DNA of 27,803 nt, from the NCBI GenBank assembly GCA_038239195.1, contig JBBSEZ010000079.1:1-27803 (forward strand), in the 5' to 3' direction. Both the position numbers and the translations under genes were made by a program. Source of the DNA: JBBSEZ01 sp038239195 (GTDB lineage: Bacteria; Planctomycetota; Planctomycetia; Gemmatales; Gemmataceae). Shown here one piece after another: positions 1-9,027 of the stretch. How positions within the stretch are numbered: the first letter of the stretch is position 1; the number at the start of each line of letters is the position of its first letter. Below the pieces are notes generated by a model, which was given only the letters and a program-made list of their open reading frames with translations, made no database searches and had not been told where the DNA came from.

Positions 1-58
1 AGACCGCGTGGGCCTCGAAGACTCGGCCCACCCGACGCCAGGCACAACCGCGGCGCCG

Positions 59-1559
59 TCACGGCCCCTTGCGGGCCAGGCGCGCCAGGGCAAGCCTGGC
101 ATCGCGCGTCAGGGGGGCGCCTGTCGCGCCCTTGGCGAGGACGGCCAGCGCCTCGCGCGCGGAGCGCGTGCCGATGCGCTCCAGGACGGTCACGGCTCGC
201 AGCGCAGCCAACTCTTCAGGGCGCAGGAGGCGTCGCGCATCGTCGTCGAGTACGCGCTCGAGCCGGCGCCGCGTTTCAAGGTCTCTGGCGGATTTCAGGG
301 CGCCGTGTGCTCCGCCTCGAGCAGCGGCACGAACTTGCCGAGCTCCGCGCTGGCGCGCTCGCGCGTCGCGTAATCGTGGCTGGCGAGGTTGGCGATCAGG
401 CGCGCCGCACCGGGCGGGGCCGGCGCCGCGGGGCGCACCAACTTGCGGAGCCATGGCACCGCCCGGTCGCCGGCGCCGATGAGCGCCCACGTGGCGGCGT
501 AACCGGTCGCCGCTTCCCCGCCCAGCGCGGCGACGTGTTTCTCGGAGGCACCGGCCAGGGGCTTTGCTTCGGGCCGGCCGCCGTGTAAACGGACTTCGCC
601 GTTGGCCACCCCCGCGGCGAGCCGCGTGACGTCGGGGGAGAAGGCCAGTGCCCTCGCGTCCCCTTCCGGCACGGGGAACCGCGCCGCGACCTGCCCGGTC
701 GCCATCTCGCGGAGGTCGATCCCCACCTTGTCGGAGTCGGCGGCCGGGCGCGGCCAGCCGAAATCTCCCCCGAGCCCACCCCCCGGCACGTCGCGGCGTA
801 CTTCCCGTCAGGGGTGAGGGCGAAGCCGAGCCCGCGGCCTTCGAGCGAGAAGAGGGGGTGGCCGCGGCGGAGCCCCCAGACGCGGAGTCGGGTCTTCACG
901 ACGGGAAAGCTGTCCGGGGAGCGTGCCCAGGCCAGGGCCCACCTGCCTCCGACGAGGGACTCGCCGTCCGGCGTGAAGGCAACGCGATGCGCCCGAAGCC
1001 CCAGGCGAGCGGAGGGCTTCCCGGTGACCACGTCCCAGTGGCGGACGTGGTCCGACCAGGATGCCCCGCCGAAGTTCCTGTCGCCCACCACGGCGCCAGA
1101 CGCCAGCACCTTGCCATCGGGCGAAAAGACGACGTCCTCGACGCCCCTCTCGACGGCGATCGCCCACAGCTCCCCTCCCGTCCGCGCGAAAAGCACCCGA
1201 ATCGCGGTGGCGTCGTTGCTCGGGACGAACAGTTCCTTGCCCCCCAGCGCGAAAGCGCGGAGGCCCTCGACGTTCTCGGGCTGATAGTCGAGCATCCGCG
1301 ACCCGGTCGCCGCATCGAGGAGGCGAAGCCCCGAATCGGTTACGGAGACCGTGAGCACCTTGGCATCGTGGGAGAACGTCACCGCCTCCACGTCCCCGTG
1401 GGCGCGGAAGCGCACGGTCCCGAAGCGCGCGACGCCTTGCGGCAGTGGATGTCCCAAGTGGTCGAAGCGCACACCTCCGGCAGGAGGAGCGGCGGCGTAG
1501 GCCGGGAGAACCAGCGCGTACGAACAGGCAAGCGCGAGCCAGCGGAGGCGCGGGAGCAT
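59..1559 (-). pseudogene. WD40-repeat exported protein, broken by two frameshifts
   Basis: The start at 1559 gives a clear signal peptide (MLPRLRWLALACSYALVLPA, cleavage near AYA-APP) and the mature start AAPPAGGVR shared with the intact neighbour at 1645-4173. WD40-like strands follow (FSHDAKVLTV, FSPDGKVLASG, FTPDGESLVGG, LTPDGKYAAT). Near 765-785, beside two C-runs (767-771 and 779-784), the reading frame moves; it resumes with DFGWPRP and FSPDVTRLAAGVANGEVRL. A second shift lies at 305-306, where LLEAEH is followed by a stray AC before GALKSARDLETRRRLERVL. The last frame ends at 59 with a helical tail (VLERIGTRSAREALAVLAKG) matching the tail of the paralogue (EWIGTKEARRFLAELAKG). Joined, the product would be about 500 residues, with fewer repeats than its neighbour. 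The family has no enzymatic role I can name. Either a recent pseudogene or two sequencing errors would explain it. Confidence 0.75.
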
Positions 1560-1644
1560 ACGGCCTTCCCGGGCAAGCGAGAGGGGGCCGCGAATCAGGT
1601 AGAACGCCTCGGGTGGTGCAAACTTGCGCGCGGCGGGGGACCGA

Positions 1645-4173
1645 TCAGCGCGCGGCGCGCAGGGCGAGGCGGCGCAATGCCCCCTTGGCCTCGCGCGTTT
1701 GCGCGATGTCGGGCTGTCCCTTCGCCAGCTCGGCGAGGAACCGGCGCGCCTCCTTCGTCCCGATCCACTCCATCACCTCGATCGCCCGCGCCGGGCGCAG
1801 CATGTCTGGCGGGGTGTGCTCGGGGCTCAGCCGGGCGAGCAAGCGCTCAATGTGCCGCACCTGCTCCAGCGGCGGCTTCGTGGCGAGGGCCTTGCGCAGC
1901 GCCGCCTCGGCGCTGCCGCCCTCCTTCTCCAGCGCGATGCGTGCCTTATCGCGCGTGCCGAAGTCGTCGCTGTCCAACTCGCGCACCCAGCGCGCGATCG
2001 TTGCAGGCGGCGTGGCGCTAGGCGCGATCAGACGCAGCAGCTTGCGGAAGAGGGCGAGCGTCTGCACCGGCGTGGCGACCAGGGCGCGGCTCGCACGGTA
2101 GGCGCGGGCGGCGTCGGTGGAATCGAGGTCGGCCCACAGCCGTTCGGCTTCCTTCGCCCCAAGCGCCCCGCCGCGTTCGGGGCGCGCCAGCCGCCGGCCG
2201 GTCACGTCCCAGAGGAGGATGGAGCCGTCGGCGTGCCCTGTGGCAAGCACCTGGCCATCGGGAGAGAAGGCGAGCGCGGTGAAATCGGAATCGGTGTCCG
2301 GTAACTCCCAGCGCTTCTTGCCCGTCCGCACTTCCCAGAGGACGAGCTTCTGCCTGGACCGCGCCTGATCGAACACGACGACCGCCAGGGAACGCCCGTC
2401 CCGCGTAAAGGCGAGCCGAAAAAGGACGTGCTCGCCCACGGGGATTGATCGCAACACGGCGCCCGTGCGCAGGCTCCGCAGGCGGACGCAGTTGTCGGGC
2501 TCGGCGATGGCCAGCAAGTCGCCTTGCGGCGAGCAACGGAAACACTCCGGATAACCTAGCGCGCCGGGCAGGGAGGCAGGGCGAAAGGCGACAATGGTTT
2601 TGCCCGCGGCAACGTCCCAAAGGGAAAGGGTGGTGCTTTTCTCCCGCTCGTCCAGCTTGGCGGTCGCCATCACCACCCGCTTGGTGTCTGGGGTGAAGGC
2701 GAGGGCCATCACCTGGCCCTTGATGGCGAAGGACGCGACAACTTCGCCTGTGCGCGCCCGGAGGACGTAAACCTGGTCGCCCCGGTTTTCATCCCCCCAT
2801 GCGCCCACAGCGAGCAAGCGGCCCCCCTGCGAGAAGGTCGGGATGGCGTTGGCGCGGGGCAGCGAGAACGCAACTTTCCCCGTTGCGAGGTCCCAGAGCT
2901 GTAGGCCATGGCCCTCCCAACTGTTCGCAATCAGATGCTTTCCTCTGGGCGACAGGAAGATGGGGCGAACGGCACTCAAGCCCGGGCCGAGAACAGCTGG
3001 AAGGCCTTTGCCCGCCCCCCAACAGGGTTTGCCCGTCCCCTCCCACACCAGCCCTTTCTGGCTCCCGTCCAGGGAAACAATTTGCTTGCCGTCGACGGAG
3101 TAGGCGAGCGCTTCAACGTGTGACCGATGCGCCTGCGCGGGAAAGCAGGGCTTGCCGCTCATGACGTTCCAGACGGCCAGAGCGGCCCCGCCTCGGCCGC
3201 AAGCCAAGGCACTGCCATCGGGGGCCAACTCGATCGAGCAAAGTTCGGCCGTCGGGCCGGGGAACAACCGGAGGCGCTTGCCTCGCGCTACGTCCCAACT
3301 CAGCACGCCCAGGGAGCCCCCCACGAGCAAGGTACTGCCGTCGCGCGAGAATCGCAACCGATGGGGGCCCGACTGGGCCTGATAAGCCCACAGCCGCTTC
3401 CCTCGCGTGACGGCCCATAGCTGAAGCGCCCCGTCCGTCGTAGTGAGCGCCAGAAGCTTGCCGTCCGGGGACAAGGCCGCGCAGGAAAGGCGAGCGCCTC
3501 CGTCGTACCGGGCGATTTCCGTCCCCGCGATCACGTCCCAGACCTGAGCCTTGTTCCCACGGAACTCGCCGGACCACCCAACGATGATTCTACCGCTCGC
3601 GCTGAGGGCCACGTGGACGAGCGAGTCGTGCAGCGGTTTCAGCGAACGCAAGCGCTTCCCCTTCGCGTCGAATATGCCTACCGTGACCTGGCCTTGGCCT
3701 TGCCACCCTGCGACGGCCACCACCTTCCCATCCCCGGAAAAGGCGAGGCTTGTCCCGACGATCTCCCCAACCTCAATCGTGCGAACTGGCCGGCTCGATT
3801 GCGGCGAGTAGAATCGGACCGACTGTTTTTCCAGAACCGCGAAAGCGTTGGTGACTGGGCAAAAGACCCCGGCGCTCGCCTCGGCCGGCAGGGCGATCCG
3901 CCGCAACTCCTCCCCACTCCGCGCGTCGAGGAAGCGCAACCCAGAGCGCTCATCGAGCGCAGCGATGGTCCTGCCGTCCGGCGACAAATGGACCGACGCC
4001 GACGGGCTCACGCGGAACCGCATCGACCCGAGCCGCGCGAAGGCGCCCTCCGGCAGCGCATGCCTATCTCGGTCGGCGCGCACGCCCCCCGCCGGAGGCG
4101 CTGCCGCGCGCGCCGGCGCGAACACCAGCGAACAGAGACAGCCCACGAGCAGACGACGAACGGTTGGGTTCAT
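1645..4173 (-). CDS. Exported WD40-repeat protein with helical C-terminal domain
   Basis: This 842-residue protein begins with a signal peptide (MNPTVRRLLVGCLCSLVFAP, cleavage after ARA). The mature start AAPPAGGVRADRDRHALPEG is a form I associate with planctomycete WD40 proteins. About a dozen WD40-type repeats follow between roughly residues 55 and 665, each with an LSPDG/FSPDG turn and a closing LWD-like strand, for example LSPDGKLLALTTTDGALQLW and FSPDGQVLATGHADGSILLW. They would form one or two beta-propellers. The last 170 residues are helical and HEAT-like (LWADLDSTDAARAYRASRAL, IGTKEARRFLAELAKG). Such propellers are protein-binding platforms; the partner is unknown. The gene follows a 113-base gap after the ferredoxin gene and precedes its broken paralogue by 85 bases, so the two WD40 genes look like a tandem duplication. 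I see no strong Shine-Dalgarno before the ATG. Confidence 0.88.
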   Translation of the reverse strand: MNPTVRRLLVGCLCSLVFAPARAAAPPAGGVRADRDRHALPEGAFARLGSMRFRVSPSASVHLSPDGRTIAALDERSGLRFLDARSGEELRRIALPAEASAGVFCPVTNAFAVLEKQSVRFYSPQSSRPVRTIEVGEIVGTSLAFSGDGKVVAVAGWQGQGQVTVGIFDAKGKRLRSLKPLHDSLVHVALSASGRIIVGWSGEFRGNKAQVWDVIAGTEIARYDGGARLSCAALSPDGKLLALTTTDGALQLWAVTRGKRLWAYQAQSGPHRLRFSRDGSTLLVGGSLGVLSWDVARGKRLRLFPGPTAELCSIELAPDGSALACGRGGAALAVWNVMSGKPCFPAQAHRSHVEALAYSVDGKQIVSLDGSQKGLVWEGTGKPCWGAGKGLPAVLGPGLSAVRPIFLSPRGKHLIANSWEGHGLQLWDLATGKVAFSLPRANAIPTFSQGGRLLAVGAWGDENRGDQVYVLRARTGEVVASFAIKGQVMALAFTPDTKRVVMATAKLDEREKSTTLSLWDVAAGKTIVAFRPASLPGALGYPECFRCSPQGDLLAIAEPDNCVRLRSLRTGAVLRSIPVGEHVLFRLAFTRDGRSLAVVVFDQARSRQKLVLWEVRTGKKRWELPDTDSDFTALAFSPDGQVLATGHADGSILLWDVTGRRLARPERGGALGAKEAERLWADLDSTDAARAYRASRALVATPVQTLALFRKLLRLIAPSATPPATIARWVRELDSDDFGTRDKARIALEKEGGSAEAALRKALATKPPLEQVRHIERLLARLSPEHTPPDMLRPARAIEVMEWIGTKEARRFLAELAKGQPDIAQTREAKGALRRLALRAAR

Positions 4174-4286
4174 GATGCGACGTCCCGGGGCCTGGAGAGG
4201 GGATGGACGATGAAATCATCCTACCGCCCCTCGCGCGGGACCGTCCAGATAGTTCCGCGCTCAGCGAACCGCGGCGAAGCGCGGAA

Positions 4287-4664
4287 TCACCCCCGCTGCT
4301 CCTCCCCAATCGGGTTGCGGGCGAACACCCACTCCTCGACCGGCTTGCCCTCGATGAGATGTTGCTGCACGAACTGCGGGACGCGCTCCGCCGTCATGCC
4401 GGCGTACCACGTCCCCTCGGGGTAAACGACCATCGTCGGACCGTGACAGCAGATGCGCAGGCAGCCGACCTTGGTGCGGTAGCAGGCGCTCTCCCCCGTG
4501 AGCAGGTCGTGGTTCTTGAGCTGGCCCTTGAGCGCCTCCCATGCCGCCAGGCCCTCCTCCGGCGCACAGCACGTCGGCCCGGTGCAGAGCAGCACGTGCC
4601 GGCGGTAGGAGCCGATGCCCAGTTTGCTGGCCACGACCTGGAGTTGTTCCTGCTTGTCCGACAT
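4287..4664 (-). CDS. (2Fe-2S) ferredoxin domain protein, thioredoxin-fold type
   Basis: The 125-residue protein starts at the ATG at 4664, behind GGAGAACAACC; the longer reading upstream is not protein-like. Early on it carries LLCTGPTCCAPEEG and, after about 45 residues, GCLRICCHGPTMVVYPEGTW. This Cys-rich arrangement and the closing YAGMTAERVPQFVQQHLIEG are characteristic of the small thioredoxin-like [2Fe-2S] ferredoxins that resemble the NuoE-type subunit of hydrogenases and complex I. The protein should be a soluble cytoplasmic electron carrier; its redox partner is not in the window. It lies between the WD40 gene (113 bases downstream) and valyl-tRNA synthetase, whose stop is 228 bases upstream, so it probably has its own promoter. 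The family assignment is firm, the physiological role is not. Confidence 0.88.
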   Translation of the reverse strand: MSDKQEQLQVVASKLGIGSYRRHVLLCTGPTCCAPEEGLAAWEALKGQLKNHDLLTGESACYRTKVGCLRICCHGPTMVVYPEGTWYAGMTAERVPQFVQQHLIEGKPVEEWVFARNPIGEEQRG

Positions 4665-4892
4665 GGTTGTTCTCCGCGTGCGATCCGCCCGGGCGCTTCC
4701 TCCCCGCGGGAGGGAGCGTGGCGCGGCGAGACGTCGCTGGCCAGCAAAACACTTCACAGAAGGCAACAAAGGCATAAAGAAAGACGGAGTGAGCAATGGC
4801 AGCGCCCCCTGCTCCCCCATGCTCGGCGTTCGTCATCGTGCCGCGGTGGCTCGTCCTTCTCCTCTTTCTTCGTTCCCTTCGTTGCCTTCTGT

Positions 4893-7805
4893 TCAATCCT
4901 CTTGTCCTTGCTGCAGGTCGCACAGGCTCACCGCGATCGTCTCGAGTTGCGCCTGCAAGTCCGCCACGAGCTCTCTCTGCTGCTGCACCACCTCGGCGGG
5001 GGCCCGGTCCACGAAGTTCCCGTTCTGCAACTTCGCCTGCGCCGACTGCAAGTGCTTCGCCTTCTCCGCCTGCTGCTTCCGCAAGCGGGCCGTCTCGGCC
5101 GCCACGTCGATGTGGCCCGCCAGCGAGACGTAGGCCTCGAATTCCGGCTGCACCTGCGTCGCCGACTGTTTCGGCCGCACAATCTCGGGCCCGCATTCCA
5201 GCTTGCCCACCCCCGCCAACTGCGCGACGAACGCCCGGAGCGCCCGAAAGTCCTCGGCCAGCGGCGCCGAGCAGCGCACCATCACGTCGAGCGGAGTTTT
5301 GAGGTCCAGCACGTAGCGGTTGCGCACCTCGCGCACCCCGCGCACCAGGTCCTGCATCCGGCGAAAGCGCGCCTCGATCTCCCTGTCTTGCCAGCTCTCG
5401 GGCAGTTCCGGCCAGGGGGCGATCACCACGCTCTCCGCCGCGGGCCTCGCTTCTGGCAGGCCCCGCTCCCGGGCCGCCTCGTTGAGCGCCTGCCAGATCG
5501 ACTCGGCCACGAACGGCATGATCGGCTGCACCAGGCGCAGCACGGCGTCGAGCGCCCCCACCAGCACCCGCTGCGCCAGCGGGCGGGCCTTCTCGTCGCG
5601 CAGCCGGCCCTTGCTCATCTCCACGTACCAGTCGCACAGTTCCGACCAGGTGAAGTCGTAAATCGCCCGCGCCGACTCGCTGAAGTGGTAGCCCTCAAGG
5701 TGCTTCGTCACCGCCCTGGCCGTCGTCGCCAATCGGCTCAACACCCAGCGGTCCTCGATCGGCAGTTCTTCCAGCCGCACTTCCCCCGGCACGTAGCCCT
5801 CGAGGTTGAGCAGGAGGAAGCGCGAGGCGTTCCACAACTTGTTGGCAAAGTTGCGGCCGATCTCGAAGCGCTCCGACGCCTGCTTCGCCGTCGGCAGCTC
5901 CGGGTCGGGCGCCGGCCAGGGCCCGCCGGGGCGAAACGCCTTCTTGCACGAGGGGCACGTCACCTTGCGCGTGCGCATCGACAAGTGCTCCTGCTTCACC
6001 GGCACGAGCGTGTCGCAGTGAGGGCACACGTTGGCCACGGGCATCCGGCTGTCCTGGCTGTCGGTCGAGAGCCACACCACGTAGAAGCGCAGCGCGTCGG
6101 CCCCGTAGCGCTCGATGACGTCGAGCGGGTCGATGCCGTTGCCCTTCATTTTGCTCATCGTCTCGCCGAAGCCGTCGAGTATCTTCGTGTGGACGTACAC
6201 CTCCTCGAACGGCACCTTGCCCACGTTGTACAGCCCCGCCAGCACCATCCGCGCCACCCAGAGCGTGATGATGTCGCGGCTCGTCACCAGCGTGTTCGTC
6301 GGGTAGTAGTACGCCAGCTCCTCGGTCGCCCCCGGCCAGCCGAGCGTCGAGTGAGGCCAGAGCGCCGAGCTGAACCACGTGTCGAGCACGTCGGGGTCTT
6401 GCTCCAGTTTGTGGTCCGGGCCCAGCGCGTCGGGGGAAAGGTCAGCGAGGGCGCACACGAGCCAGCGGCCGTTCTCCTCGTCGAAGCGCCAGCTCACGTC
6501 GTCGCGCCCGGCGAAGGCGCGCTTCAACTCGGCCTCGGGCGCGGCCACGTACCAGATGGGGATGCGATGGCCCCACCAGAGTTGCCGGCTGATGCACCAG
6601 TCGCGCTTCTCCGCCAGCCAGTTGAGGTAGTTCGCCCGGTAGCGCTCGGGGAAGATGCGCACCCGGCCGTCGGTCACCGCCTCGATGGCCGTCTGGGCGA
6701 GTTGGTCCATCTTCACGAACCACTGGTCCGACAGCATCGGCTCGATGGGCGTCTTGCTGCGGTCGCTGAATGGCATCGTGACGTCGCGGTCCTCGCGGCC
6801 CTCGAACAGGCCGAGGTTCTCCATTTCCTCGGTCACCTTCTGTCGGGCCTCCGCGCGCTCCATCCCGGCGTAGGGCCCTCCGTTGGCGTTGATGGTCCCG
6901 TCGAGGTTCAGGATGTTGATCGTCGGCAAATTGTGCCGGGCACCGCAGTTGTAGTCGTTGAAGTCGTGCGCCGGCGTCACCTTCACGCAGCCCGTGCCCA
7001 GCTCGGGGTCCACGAGCAGGCCGTCGGCGATGATCGGAATGTCCCGGCCCACCAGCGGCACCGTCACCGTCTTGCCGATCAGGTGCTGGTAGCGCGGGTC
7101 GCTGGGGTGAACGGCCACGGCGGTGTCGCCGAGCATCGTCTCGGGGCGCGTGGTCGAGAACCGGAGGAACTCGTTCGTCCCCTTCACCGGATACTTGAAG
7201 GTCCAGAACCCGCCCTTGATCGTCTCGCTGAACGTCTCGTCGTCGGCCACCGAGGTCTGGAGTTGCGTGTCCCAGTTCACCAGCCGCTTGCCGCGGTAGA
7301 TGAGGCCGTCTCGGAACATCTTGAAGAACGTCACGCGCACCGCGCGGGCACACGTCTCGTCCATCGTGAATCGCGTCCGCTGCCAGTCGCAGCTACAGCC
7401 GAGCGCCTTCAACTGCCCGAGGATGCGACACTCGTACTGCTCTTTCCACAGCCAGATGCGGCGCACGAGCTCCTCGCGGCCAAGGTCATGCCGCGTCTTC
7501 TTCTCCTCCTCGCGGATGCGCCGCTCCACCATGGCCTGAGTGGCGATGCCTGCGTGATCGGTCCCAGGCAGGTAAAGGGCGTTGTAGCCCTGGGCGCGGC
7601 GCCAGCGGATCAGCACGTCCTGGAGGGTGTTGTTGAGGGCGTGGCCCATGTGCAGGGCGCCGGTGACGTTCGGAGGGGGGATGACGATGGTGAACGGCTT
7701 GCGGGCGTCGGGCCGGCTGTGGAAGTAGCCGCGTTCGTCCCAGAACGCCAGCCAGCGCTGCTGGGCCTCCCGGGGGTCGTACTGCTTGGGGAGCTCGGTC
7801 GCCAT
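4893..7805 (-). CDS. valS: Valyl-tRNA synthetase (EC 6.1.1.9)
   Basis: The enzyme charges tRNA-Val with valine in the cytoplasm. I start it at the ATG at 7805 (MATELPKQYDP, 970 residues), because the sequence before it is not conserved-looking. The class I HIGH motif is HMGH at residues 52-55 (PPPNVTGALHMGHALNN). The CP1 editing domain shows STTRPETMLGDTAVAVHP and GTGCVKVTPAHDFNDYNCG. The KMSKS loop is MSKMKGN at 550-556, with Met where Ser is usual. Between QDSRMPV and the conserved FEIGRNFANKLWNASRF there is an extra segment with CPHC (594-597) and CPSC (617-620), a zinc-ribbon insertion absent from E. coli-type ValRS. The anticodon-binding domain includes WSELCDWYVEMSKGRL. The C-terminus is the coiled-coil arm typical of ValRS (ETARLRKQQAEKAKHLQSAQ). 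Length fits the family plus the insertion. The gene lies 112 bases downstream of the Uma2 gene. Confidence 0.97.
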   Translation of the reverse strand: MATELPKQYDPREAQQRWLAFWDERGYFHSRPDARKPFTIVIPPPNVTGALHMGHALNNTLQDVLIRWRRAQGYNALYLPGTDHAGIATQAMVERRIREEEKKTRHDLGREELVRRIWLWKEQYECRILGQLKALGCSCDWQRTRFTMDETCARAVRVTFFKMFRDGLIYRGKRLVNWDTQLQTSVADDETFSETIKGGFWTFKYPVKGTNEFLRFSTTRPETMLGDTAVAVHPSDPRYQHLIGKTVTVPLVGRDIPIIADGLLVDPELGTGCVKVTPAHDFNDYNCGARHNLPTINILNLDGTINANGGPYAGMERAEARQKVTEEMENLGLFEGREDRDVTMPFSDRSKTPIEPMLSDQWFVKMDQLAQTAIEAVTDGRVRIFPERYRANYLNWLAEKRDWCISRQLWWGHRIPIWYVAAPEAELKRAFAGRDDVSWRFDEENGRWLVCALADLSPDALGPDHKLEQDPDVLDTWFSSALWPHSTLGWPGATEELAYYYPTNTLVTSRDIITLWVARMVLAGLYNVGKVPFEEVYVHTKILDGFGETMSKMKGNGIDPLDVIERYGADALRFYVVWLSTDSQDSRMPVANVCPHCDTLVPVKQEHLSMRTRKVTCPSCKKAFRPGGPWPAPDPELPTAKQASERFEIGRNFANKLWNASRFLLLNLEGYVPGEVRLEELPIEDRWVLSRLATTARAVTKHLEGYHFSESARAIYDFTWSELCDWYVEMSKGRLRDEKARPLAQRVLVGALDAVLRLVQPIMPFVAESIWQALNEAARERGLPEARPAAESVVIAPWPELPESWQDREIEARFRRMQDLVRGVREVRNRYVLDLKTPLDVMVRCSAPLAEDFRALRAFVAQLAGVGKLECGPEIVRPKQSATQVQPEFEAYVSLAGHIDVAAETARLRKQQAEKAKHLQSAQAKLQNGNFVDRAPAEVVQQQRELVADLQAQLETIAVSLCDLQQGQED

Positions 7806-7917
7806 GATGCCTGTCGTCCTCTCGCAAAAGACCAACGCAGCGGCCGGGGCGCTGCGACGAAGGGCCCGGCAAGGGCAAGACACCCGGAGAGCGAGGCTTG
7901 TTCGTCGGAAAAGGCGG

Positions 7918-8898
7918 CTACGCCTCGCCGCGCAGGCGACACATCTCGGCCTCCATCTGCTGTAGTCGCAACCGCAGGTCGGTGGAGTCGGCCTCGGCCT
8001 GCTGGCGAGCTCGGTGAGCGTCGCTGGCCTGCGCTTCGGCGAGTTGTTGGGCCCGCGCAGCTTCAGCGGCCTGCGCTTCGGCGTGCTGTCGCGCCCGCGC
8101 GTCCTCGGCGGCTTGCGCCTCCGCGTGCTGGCGCGCCTGCACCGCCTCCTCGGTCAGCGCCGCCGCTTCTTCCAGGTTCGCGTCGAGTTGCCGCACCATG
8201 CTCGTCAACTCGGCGTAATCGGGGATGCGGTTCCCCTCTGCGTCGTAGCAGACCGCGCGCTGTCCCTCCCCCGCCAACCAGACGCCGACGGGCTCCAACC
8301 AAACCCACCCTTTCTCGTTGGGGAGGACGCGCACAAACCCTTCGGGAATGCTCCGGTGAACCATGAGGCGAACCTGCGGGACGCCCTGTTCCTCGCAGGT
8401 GTCCACGATGGCGTAGAGCGGCACGCCCGCCTTGTGGTACTGGATCACTTTCGCGTCCAGGTCGTGCGCCCGCGTGCTCGGCGACGTGACCTCGATCACG
8501 AGGACGGGCCGGGCGCCCGTCTCCGCGACCATGAACGTCCCACGCTGCACGTCCCACGGCTCCTTCAGCCCCCGAAAGACCACCAGGTCCGGGCCATGCG
8601 CCTTGAGCCCCTCCACGCCCCAGTCGGTCCGCACGTCGAGGTTGACCTGCGCCGTCGGGTCGTCCGCCACCTGCGCCAGCAAGACGCTCTTGAGATAGTG
8701 GCAGTTCTGGTCGTGAGCGCCGTTGTTCGCGATGAAGTCCTCTTCCTGGGGGTGGAGGACGTCTTCCTGGGTCAGCGGAACTTGCTCCCAGACGTCGGCC
8801 CCATCGGGGCCGCTCCGCTTCACCATCCGCCAGCCGAAGCGATACGGATCTTCCGCCACCGCTGACGACGACTTTCCCTTCTCAACCACCGCGCTCAT
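7918..8898 (-). CDS. Uma2-family putative endonuclease with coiled-coil tail
   Basis: The start at 8898 follows a near-perfect Shine-Dalgarno (GGAAGGAGGCCCGACC), giving 326 residues. Residues 40-240 are a Uma2/DUF820 domain of the PD-(D/E)XK nuclease fold. D104 (GPDLVVF) and E136 (VLVIEVTSPS), with K150 in DLDAKVIQYHKAGVPLYAIV, are the expected active-site positions. From about residue 245 the protein is a long, Ala/Glu/Gln/Arg-rich coiled coil built on an imperfect repeat (ARQHAEAQAAEDAR, ARQHAEAQAAEAAR, AQQLAEAQASDAHR, ARQQAEADSTD). Uma2 genes are strongly expanded in planctomycetes and cyanobacteria; their targets are unknown. A hairpin repeat sits just upstream, between this gene and cimA. 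The domain call is firm; nuclease activity is inferred from the motif. Confidence 0.88.
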   Translation of the reverse strand: MSAVVEKGKSSSAVAEDPYRFGWRMVKRSGPDGADVWEQVPLTQEDVLHPQEEDFIANNGAHDQNCHYLKSVLLAQVADDPTAQVNLDVRTDWGVEGLKAHGPDLVVFRGLKEPWDVQRGTFMVAETGARPVLVIEVTSPSTRAHDLDAKVIQYHKAGVPLYAIVDTCEEQGVPQVRLMVHRSIPEGFVRVLPNEKGWVWLEPVGVWLAGEGQRAVCYDAEGNRIPDYAELTSMVRQLDANLEEAAALTEEAVQARQHAEAQAAEDARARQHAEAQAAEAARAQQLAEAQASDAHRARQQAEADSTDLRLRLQQMEAEMCRLRGEA

Positions 8899-8940
8899 GG
8901 TCGGGCCTCCTTCCATGCTTCTTGAAGGCAAGCGGCAAGA

Positions 8941-9020
8941 GTTGGTTTGCTGTAGGACGGCTCTCCTGAGCCGTCCGGACGGTTCGGGAGAGCCGTCCTA
9001 CAAAGAGGCTTGTTCCTGCC
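8941..9020. repeat. Dispersed hairpin repeat, copy 1
   Basis: Perfect 16-base arms at 8951-8966 (TGTAGGACGGCTCTCC) and 8987-9002 enclose a second near-palindrome centred on CCGTCCGGACGG (8971-8982). As RNA the whole stretch can fold into a single stem of about 26 pairs with two G-U pairs. The 21 bases from 8941 (GTTGGTTTGC, then TGTAGGACGGC) recur exactly at 20968-20988, and TTCCTGCC follows both copies. It lies between cimA and the Uma2 gene, both on the minus strand, and has no T-run. A REP-like element fits better than an intrinsic terminator. Confidence 0.75.
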
Positions 9021-9027
9021 CCTTGCC

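Noticed and set aside
4203..8366. Plus-strand open frame of 1387 codons opposite ValRS and its neighbours
   Set aside because: It mirrors well-supported minus-strand genes, is rich in Arg/His/Leu with no domain, and arises from third-position G/C bias.
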